From NCBI RefSeq assembly GCF_018598185.1, contig NZ_JAHESC010000046.1, positions 1 through 58,552 on the forward strand: a stretch of 58,552 nucleotides of DNA, written 5' to 3'. The notes beneath the pieces were generated by a model, which saw only the letters and a program-made list of their open reading frames with translations, did not search any database and had not been told where the DNA came from. This DNA comes from Dawidia soli (GTDB lineage Bacteria; Bacteroidota; Bacteroidia; Cytophagales; Cyclobacteriaceae). Made by a program: the position numbers and the translations under genes. Shown piece by piece: positions 53,351-58,552 of this stretch; within the stretch, counting starts at the first letter, position 1; each line of letters starts with the position of its first letter.

Positions 53351-53980
53351 GTGCAGGCATTTTCATACCGTACCATTCAGCAGCCCACGCAGGGCGTCTA
53401 TAAGGAGAAGGGGAGCAAATTTCTTGCCTTTGCGTACCCGGTGTCGTCGGAGGCGGCCATCAAGGAACATCTGGAGGCGCTTCGCAAGGAATATTTTGAC
53501 GCGCGTCACCACTGTTATGCCTGGATGCTCGGTCCCGACAAGCAACGCTTTCGTGCGGCGGACGATGGGGAGCCCAACCACTCGGCCGGAGACCCGATCC
53601 TGGGCCAGATCCGTTCACGCGATCTGACGGATGTACTCGTGGTCGTGGTGCGTTATTTTGGCGGTATCAAGTTGGGCGTGGGGGGATTGATCAGCGCGTA
53701 CAAGCTGGCGGCAGAAGATGCGCTGCTGCATGCGGTCGTGGACACGCGCGAAGTGCGCAAGGAGGTGACGCTGCGATACGATTACAGTGCCACGCCCGAG
53801 GTGATGCGCGTGATCAAAGAATTTGATGTGGCGATCACCGCGCAGGAATATACCGATGGCTGCGTGCTACAGGGCACGGTGGCGCTTCAGACGCACCCGG
53901 CATTGGTCGAGAAGGTCGCGCTGCTGGGTGCGCTGAGCGTGCGCGTGGTGCTGCTGCCGGACGCGCCGGCTTCGGTGTGA
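53351..53980 (+). CDS. yigZ: YigZ/IMPACT family protein
   Basis: 209 residues, GTG start. N-terminal UPF0029 domain: 'KEKGSKFLAFAYPV', 'DARHHCYAWMLG', 'DDGEPNHSAGDPILGQIRSR' and 'VVVVRYFGGIKLGVGGLISA'. C-terminal DUF1949-like domain about 130-209. The family binds ribosomes or nucleic acid and is related to eukaryotic IMPACT, a translation regulator. Cytoplasmic. Confidence 0.9.
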   Translation: MQAFSYRTIQQPTQGVYKEKGSKFLAFAYPVSSEAAIKEHLEALRKEYFDARHHCYAWMLGPDKQRFRAADDGEPNHSAGDPILGQIRSRDLTDVLVVVVRYFGGIKLGVGGLISAYKLAAEDALLHAVVDTREVRKEVTLRYDYSATPEVMRVIKEFDVAITAQEYTDGCVLQGTVALQTHPALVEKVALLGALSVRVVLLPDAPASV

Positions 53981-54012
53981 CTGTTGCAACCTTTACCGGG
54001 CAATACGTGTCT

Positions 54013-54402
54013 ATGGTGAAAATATCCTCCATGTACCGCTGCCTGATCGTATTCCTGCTGGCCGGCCTGGCCGGTTGTACGCCCGACGACCATACCACCG
54101 ACGGCCTGACGCACGCGATGAAGCGGGCTTGTTCCAGCTGCGAAACGTCACGGGAGAATATGCAGTGGCTGGTGTCGCTGCTGCGGCAAGCGGGCGTGGA
54201 GGGGGCGGCCTACGGCAATGTGTATATGATCTCCACCCATGCGGGAACGGTGTTCGTGCACCAGCCCTTGATGATGAGCTGCCTGGCGTGCCGCACATAT
54301 GCCTGCGACGGTACGGAGATACCGTTGGACAATCCGCTGGTACACGACGAAGTGGTCCCGGGCATCCGCCCCGCGAACCTGTTGTATAAAGCCCCCCTAT
54401 AA
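54013..54402 (+). CDS. Cysteine-containing lipoprotein, unknown
   Basis: 129 residues from ATG at 54013 (the frame is open to 53977, overlapping yigZ, without a signal). Lipobox LAGC with Cys22. Mature Cys40 and 43 (CSSC) and 90, 93, 98 (CLACRTYAC) form a pattern that could bind metal or make disulfides. No CxxCH haem site. A Trp/Leu helix 'MQWLVSLLRQAG' lies between. No family recognised. Downstream of yigZ with a 32-base gap, possibly cotranscribed. Confidence 0.7.
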   Translation: MVKISSMYRCLIVFLLAGLAGCTPDDHTTDGLTHAMKRACSSCETSRENMQWLVSLLRQAGVEGAAYGNVYMISTHAGTVFVHQPLMMSCLACRTYACDGTEIPLDNPLVHDEVVPGIRPANLLYKAPL

Positions 54403-54473
54403 TTGTCCCGTTTACGTACGTAGATAATGGCCTATAATGGTTTTATTTGCGGACTAATTTTCCCCGTTTCATT

Positions 54474-55727
54474 ATGGCCTCGAAGAAGAACGCTGCCCTC
54501 GGATTTATTTTTGTTACGCTGTTGATCGACGTGATCGGTTTTGGGATCATCATACCGGTGATGCCGAAGCTTATCATGCAAATGGCACATGTCGATGTAT
54601 CGGAGGCCGCCGAGTATGGTGGGTGGTTATTGATGGCCTTTGCCTTTCCACAGTTCCTGTTCTCGCCGCTGATGGGTAACTTGAGCGATCGTTTCGGGCG
54701 GCGGCCTATTTTACTGGCGTCACTGTTCGGATTTTGCATCGACTACCTGTTCCTGGTTTTTGCACCTTCGATCGAGTGGCTCTTTGTCGGACGGATCGTC
54801 GCCGGTCTTATGGGCGCGAGCTTTACAACGGCGGCAGCCTATATTGCCGACATCAGCGAGCCGGAAAAACGTGCGCAGAACTTTGGTATGATCGGGGCGG
54901 CCTTTGGTCTCGGTTTCATTATCGGTCCTTTCCTGGGGGGTGAGCTTGCCAAATTCGGCGTGCGTGCGCCGTTCATTGGTGCCGCGGTGCTGACCTTCGT
55001 GAACTGGCTATACGGTTTCTTTATCCTGCCCGAATCATTGAAACCCGAGAACCGCCGCACGTTTGAATGGAAGCGTGCCAATCCGATCGGCTCGCTGGAA
55101 TTCTTGTTTCGCTATAAGGTTATTCTCGGCATGGTGGCGTCGATCTTACTGGTATATATCGCCGCCCACGCGGTGCAGAGCACATGGGCTTTTTATACCA
55201 AGGCGCGCTTTGGCTGGGAGGAGACCCTGGTGGGCCGCTCGCTGGCCGTGGTGGGTCTATTGGTGGGGTTGGTGCAGGGTTGGCTGATCCGGTTCATCTT
55301 GCCGAAGCTGGGGCAGGAGCGGAGCATTTATGTAGGTCTTGCGATCTATGCCGTAGGCTTCTTTTTGTTTGGTATCGCAACCGAAGGGTGGATGATGTTT
55401 GTGTTCCTCATCCCGTATTGCCTGGGCGGTATTTGCGGCCCGGCATTGCAGGGGGTCATGTCGGCGCAGGTGCCGCCAACCGAGCAGGGCGAGCTGCAGG
55501 GAGCCATGACCAGCTTGATGAGCCTAACCTCGATCATCGGCCCCGGGGTGATGACGTGGATCTTTGCCCATACGTCTAAAACGGGGTCGCCGCTATACTT
55601 TCCCGGCGCGGTGATGATGGTAGGCGCCGCGCTGTCGATCATCAGTGCCTTCCTGGCGCGGCTCAGCCTGAAGCGTCCGCATAAGAAGGTGGATACCCTG
55701 GCGGAGCAGCAGCCGGTGGTGCACTGA
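54474..55727 (+). CDS. MFS transporter, TCR/Tet type
   Basis: 417 residues from ATG at 54474 (frame open to 54447 via TTG). Twelve helices. '[19 protein letters not shown]' first helix and the Tet motif A '[20 protein letters not shown]' between helices 2 and 3; '[16 protein letters not shown]' in helix 5. Likely proton-coupled drug or metabolite exporter at the inner membrane. Convergent with the LytT gene. Confidence 0.88.
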   Translation: MASKKNAALGFIFVTLLIDVIGFGIIIPVMPKLIMQMAHVDVSEAAEYGGWLLMAFAFPQFLFSPLMGNLSDRFGRRPILLASLFGFCIDYLFLVFAPSIEWLFVGRIVAGLMGASFTTAAAYIADISEPEKRAQNFGMIGAAFGLGFIIGPFLGGELAKFGVRAPFIGAAVLTFVNWLYGFFILPESLKPENRRTFEWKRANPIGSLEFLFRYKVILGMVASILLVYIAAHAVQSTWAFYTKARFGWEETLVGRSLAVVGLLVGLVQGWLIRFILPKLGQERSIYVGLAIYAVGFFLFGIATEGWMMFVFLIPYCLGGICGPALQGVMSAQVPPTEQGELQGAMTSLMSLTSIIGPGVMTWIFAHTSKTGSPLYFPGAVMMVGAALSIISAFLARLSLKRPHKKVDTLAEQQPVVH

Positions 55728-55748
55728 TCCGACTGTTGCTGCAATTCA

Positions 55749-56495
55749 TCAGATCCCTAAAACGGATTTCAGTTTGCTATAGCCCGCTTTGCTGAGCGGT
55801 ATGCGTACGCCGCTTTTCAGCAGCGCCACGTGTGTATCTTTTTCCAATGGCTCGATGCGTGTGAGCTGTGTAAGCTGGATCATATACGAGCGGTGCACGC
55901 GTATGAACTGCGCGGGGTCGAGCGACTGCTCGTAGAAGCTCATCGTCTTTTTCTTCAGGAACATTTCCTTGGCGGTATAGATCTTGACATAGTCGTCGTA
56001 CGCTTCCACGTAGTGGATGTCCTGTACGGGAATGATGCGGATGTTGCCGCCTTCGCGCACCACCACGCGTGTGCGTTCTTCGGGCTGGCGGATCTCTTCG
56101 CGCAGGATGGCGGCCTGTTGTGTGCTCTTGTCGGCGTGGCCGCGTTGCTGCATCCACTTCTCCAGTGCTTTGTCAAAGCGCTCGCGGCTGAAAGGCTTGA
56201 GCAGGTAGTCGATGGCGTGTGCTTCGAAGGCCTTCATGGCGTACTCGTCAAAGGCGGTGGTAAAGATCACGGCTGGCGGTTGTTCGAGCAACTCGAGCAT
56301 TTCGAAGCCGTTGATCTTGGGCATTTGTATGTCGAGGAAGATCAGATCGGGTTTATGATGGGCGATGGCTTTGATGCCTTCAAAGCCGTCGTTGCATTCT
56401 GCCACCACGGCGATATCGGCGGCGTGCGCCTGCAGGTATTCGCGGGTGATGCTGCGCGCCAATGGCTCGTCGTCGATGAGTATAGTCTTGATCAT
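55749..56495 (-). CDS. LytTR-type response regulator
   Basis: 248 residues. REC domain with Asp8, Asp9, phospho-Asp55 ('DLIFLDIQMPKINGFEML'), Thr in 'VIFTTAFDEYA' and Lys in 'IDYLLKPFSRERF'. LytTR DNA-binding domain from about 140 ('VVREGGNIRIIPVQDIHYVE', 'SLDPAQFIRVHRSYMI'). Overlaps the kinase gene by four bases (ATGA). LytTR proteins bind a pair of direct repeats spaced 21 bp; such a site occurs at 11159-11188, far away. Confidence 0.95.
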   Translation of the reverse strand: MIKTILIDDEPLARSITREYLQAHAADIAVVAECNDGFEGIKAIAHHKPDLIFLDIQMPKINGFEMLELLEQPPAVIFTTAFDEYAMKAFEAHAIDYLLKPFSRERFDKALEKWMQQRGHADKSTQQAAILREEIRQPEERTRVVVREGGNIRIIPVQDIHYVEAYDDYVKIYTAKEMFLKKKTMSFYEQSLDPAQFIRVHRSYMIQLTQLTRIEPLEKDTHVALLKSGVRIPLSKAGYSKLKSVLGI

Positions 56496-57562
56496 GCGGT
56501 CTGCGGTATTTTTACGTGGGTGATAAAGCGAGGGTTCTCTTCGGTCTCCTGTTGTTCGGTGGTCAGCAGGTCGTTGCGGGCATAGAGCAGATAAAGCCTG
56601 CGTTGTACGGAGTTCAGGCCGAAGCCTGTACCGCGGCGCGGTTGTGCCGTGGTGGGATCGAACGGGTTTTCGACCGACAGCAACAGTTGCCCGTCGCGGG
56701 TCGCGGCGTTGATGCGAATGGTGATCTCGCCGGTGGTGTCGTAGAGACCGAACTTAATGGCGTTCTCGACAATGGGTTGTAGCAGTAGCGAAGGCAGGCG
56801 TAGCGCGGGGGCCGTCGTGTCGTGTTGCACTTCGGTGCGGAGGCGATGGCCAAAGCGCACTTTTTCGATGTCGAGGTATAGTTGTAAGTGTTTGAGTTCT
56901 TCTTCGAGGGTGACCAGCTGCTGATCGTCGCGACGCACGGTGCCGCGCAGGAAGTCGGAGAGTTGCTGAATCATTTTGCGCGCTTCTTCGGGGCGGGTGC
57001 CGGCCAGTGCGCTGATGGAGTTCAGGCTGTTAAACAGGAAGTGTGGCTGCAGCTGCTGGCGGAGCGATGCAAGCTCGGCTTCGCGCGCCATCTTTTGTGC
57101 ATCTTGTTCGCGCTTTTCGCTGGCGCGCTGGTCCTGCATGTAGTACCACATCCAGCTCATGAGCGACATGAGGGCGATCATCAGCCAGCTGAACAGGCCG
57201 CGGATGATATACGAGCCTTCCATGTAGTCGAGGTAGACGATGTCGTCGGCAAAGGCGTAGCGCATAAAGCAACGGTGTATAAACACGCAGAGGGCGGCCA
57301 GCCCGACGCTCCACACGAGCATCGACAATGAATTTTTGGCGCCGGGCGAATAATACTTCAGGGCGTTGTGCATGGCGTGCCCGGCGGCAGCCAGTAACAG
57401 GTTAATGGTCACGGCGTCGGCCAGTGCGGCTTGCCATCGCAGGTCGAAGCTGGTGAGCAGGGCATACGTTTCGATGGTGATCAGCAGCACCCACCAGCCG
57501 GCATAGGCCAGGGCAAGTTTATAGGTCGCAATTTTTACAGTACTCACGGGATCGGCCGGCAT
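56492..57562 (-). CDS. LytS-type sensor histidine kinase
   Basis: 356 residues. Four helices in the first 145 residues, then a linker helix and the His_kinase domain 'LRQQLQPHFLFNSLNSISAL' with His174 as the probable phosphoacceptor. HATPase with 'LLLQPIVENAIKFGL' (N box) and 'GTGFGLNSVQRRLYLLY' (G box). Signals to the LytTR regulator; overlaps it and the DUF4288 gene by ATGA, so all are translationally coupled. Sensed signal unknown. Confidence 0.95.
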   Translation of the reverse strand: MPADPVSTVKIATYKLALAYAGWWVLLITIETYALLTSFDLRWQAALADAVTINLLLAAAGHAMHNALKYYSPGAKNSLSMLVWSVGLAALCVFIHRCFMRYAFADDIVYLDYMEGSYIIRGLFSWLMIALMSLMSWMWYYMQDQRASEKREQDAQKMAREAELASLRQQLQPHFLFNSLNSISALAGTRPEEARKMIQQLSDFLRGTVRRDDQQLVTLEEELKHLQLYLDIEKVRFGHRLRTEVQHDTTAPALRLPSLLLQPIVENAIKFGLYDTTGEITIRINAATRDGQLLLSVENPFDPTTAQPRRGTGFGLNSVQRRLYLLYARNDLLTTEQQETEENPRFITHVKIPQTA

Positions 57563-57906
57563 CAGAAAAGAGGAAGAGCGTTCAGACGCAGGGCCATGGC
57601 CTTCTGGTGGATGAAGCTGACGTATGAGTTAGCCTCGTCGATTTCATGTATGCGCGAATATACTTCCATGCCGTCCTCGAGCTTTTTAAGCGGCAGCAGT
57701 TCGGCTACGTTGATGAACTCCCATTTCACGATCTTGTTTTTGTCGTTGATGAAAGAATCTTCTTCGCCCAGGCCGATCATGCGTGACTTTAAAAAGGCTT
57801 CTTCTTGTGATTCGGCTTCGATCAGCCGCAACTGTTCGTCAAACTGTTGTTTCTCTTGGTTTTCGGCCGTGATGCCGAATACGATTTTAGCGATGTACCA
57901 GTTCAT
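57562..57906 (-). CDS. DUF4288 domain protein
   Basis: 114 residues from ATG at 57906 ('MNWYIAKIVFGITAENQEKQ'); a longer frame adds a hydrophobic leader and is less likely. 'WYIAKIVF' opening and 'EESQEEAFLKSRMIGLGEED'-like region with 'WEFINVAELLPLKKLEDGME' match DUF4288. Small cytoplasmic protein inserted between the LiaF-like protein and the kinase; may modulate the signal. Function unknown. Confidence 0.8.
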   Translation of the reverse strand: MNWYIAKIVFGITAENQEKQQFDEQLRLIEAESQEEAFLKSRMIGLGEEDSFINDKNKIVKWEFINVAELLPLKKLEDGMEVYSRIHEIDEANSYVSFIHQKAMALRLNALPLF

Positions 57907-57944
57907 AAGTATAAGTTGAAGGGTGAGAAGAATGGAATACATGG

Positions 57945-58395
57945 TTAATAGCTTTTGATATCGATGCCGCCGAAGATGCTCGTGCCTTTCAATATCAAAA
58001 CTTTGTTGTCGTCGGGGTTCAGAGTAGCGGGGTTACGCTTGTCGTCGAGGCCCCCGAAGATGCTGACCATCTCGTCGGCCTGGATCCGCCAGTTTGCCGG
58101 GACGACCAGTTTGGCACCTCCGAAGATCTGCACCAGGTCGAGCACTGCGCGGCCCTGAATGTCGGCCTGTGTGAGGTTGATCTCGGCGCCGCCGAATACG
58201 GTCACGGCGCTGCCACCCTGGAAGTCTTTGGAGATGATGACCTTTTTTGTACCGCCAAAGATGGTGACAGAGTCGATCAGGCCTTCGGCCGTTTCTTCGG
58301 TGAAGTCCGCACCGAACTGTTGCTGGTAGCGGTGGTGACGGCGTTCGTGCCAGCGTTTCCAGGTTTCGCGGTCACGGTCGCGGCCGCCGCCGGGG
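57945..58395 (-). CDS. LiaF-like envelope protein, 5' end missing
   Basis: Minus strand, open to about 58395 where G/C-run sequence begins, so only about 150 residues remain. Repeated 'SVTIFGGTKKVIIS', 'AVTVFGGAEINLTQADIQGR', 'LVQIFGGAKLVVPANWRIQA', 'MVSIFGGLDDKRNP' turns are the LiaF C-terminal (cell wall-active antibiotic response) pattern. The N-terminal membrane helices are lost off the end. LiaF-like proteins often neighbour a LytS/LytT pair as here; it is likely the first gene of the coupled cluster. Confidence 0.8.
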
Positions 58396-58552
58396 CGGCC
58401 CCCGGGCGGGGGGGGCCGGGGTAGCAGTTGGGCCTCCCGCGGGCCGGGGGGGTGTAAACCAGACCCCCCCCCCCCCGCCGGGGGGCCCCCGCGCCGGGTA
58501 TCGCGCCGACAAATACGGCGATCGGACCTACGCGTTTCAACGGTGTGTACAC
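58396..58552. other. Contig end: G/C homopolymer runs, probable artefact
   Basis: Contains C14 and G8-type runs (about 58408-58415 and 58465-58478) and is unlike the rest of the window. The last about 63 bases hold a separate, unrelated coding scrap. Treat this stretch as unreliable. Confidence 0.75.
58490..58552 (-). pseudogene. Heme O synthase (CtaB/CyoE) fragment at the contig edge
   Basis: Minus strand gives 'VYTPLKRVGPIAVFVGAIPG', matching the conserved YTPLKR and VGAIPGA core of heme O synthase. About 21 codons only, starting off-contig and stopping at the G/C junk. The C-terminal part does not follow. Probably a misassembled piece placed next to the LiaF-like gene. Confidence 0.6.

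Overview
The window looks like a chromosomal contig from a Bacteroidota bacterium, most likely a soil or freshwater Cytophagales relative (Chryseolinea/Ohtaekwangia-like). This is judged from protein families and was not tested by search. The pointers are a glycoside hydrolase with a C-terminal type IX secretion sorting domain, TAnnTTTG-type -7 promoter boxes, few Shine-Dalgarno sequences, an ExbB-ExbD-ExbD-TonB operon of Bacteroidota layout, PadR/ABC-permease pairs, a GH92 lipoprotein, a Nudix-type sugar regulator and a 14-gene complex I operon with a short NuoG. No rRNA, tRNA, CRISPR array, intact mobile element or replication origin was seen. Both contig ends carry G/C homopolymer runs that look like assembly artefacts; the right end also holds a stray heme O synthase fragment.

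Layout. 0.2-6.9 kb (all minus): YCII-like protein, two AraC regulators, two small membrane proteins, a PadR regulator coupled to a MacB/FtsX-type permease, and a SiaC-like phosphoprotein. 7.4-10.4 kb (plus): two lipoproteins of unknown function and a DUF1624-type membrane acyltransferase. 10.4-13.8 kb is a decayed stretch: an SDR pseudogene, a small HTH gene behind a tandem LytTR-like direct repeat, an AraC gene whose 3' end runs into an antisense AraC remnant, and about 0.9 kb with no intact gene. 13.8-24.6 kb is a carbohydrate region: FucP-type sugar transporter behind LacI-like operator repeats, DoxX protein, lipoprotein, GH92 mannosidase, a barrel-like outer membrane protein, a GH5-CBM6-fascin enzyme secreted by T9SS, and a secreted unknown. 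24.7-27.7 kb (minus): prfB with its programmed +1 frameshift, an MFS transporter and a HAD phosphatase.

28.3-36.4 kb (plus): small secreted protein, DedA protein, then exbB-exbD-exbD-tonB, a small membrane protein, a PstS-like lipoprotein, a large TPR protein and a second ExbB/ExbD pair. This set should energise TonB-dependent outer membrane transport. 36.7-49.8 kb (plus): nuoA to nuoN, a full 14-subunit NADH:quinone oxidoreductase in canonical order. 50-58.4 kb: CBS protein, Nudix/wHTH regulator, MgtC protein, GIN-domain protein, YigZ/IMPACT protein, cysteine-containing lipoprotein, MFS drug-type transporter, and a translationally coupled LiaF-like / DUF4288 / LytS-type kinase / LytT-type regulator cluster cut by the contig end.

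The most interesting points are the regulatory DNA (LytTR-like 21-bp-spaced repeats, PadR-like and LacI-like operators, start-adjacent -7 boxes), the decayed 10.4-13.8 kb stretch, and the regulator/energy-transduction clusters. No wholly new multi-gene system could be proven from sequence alone.
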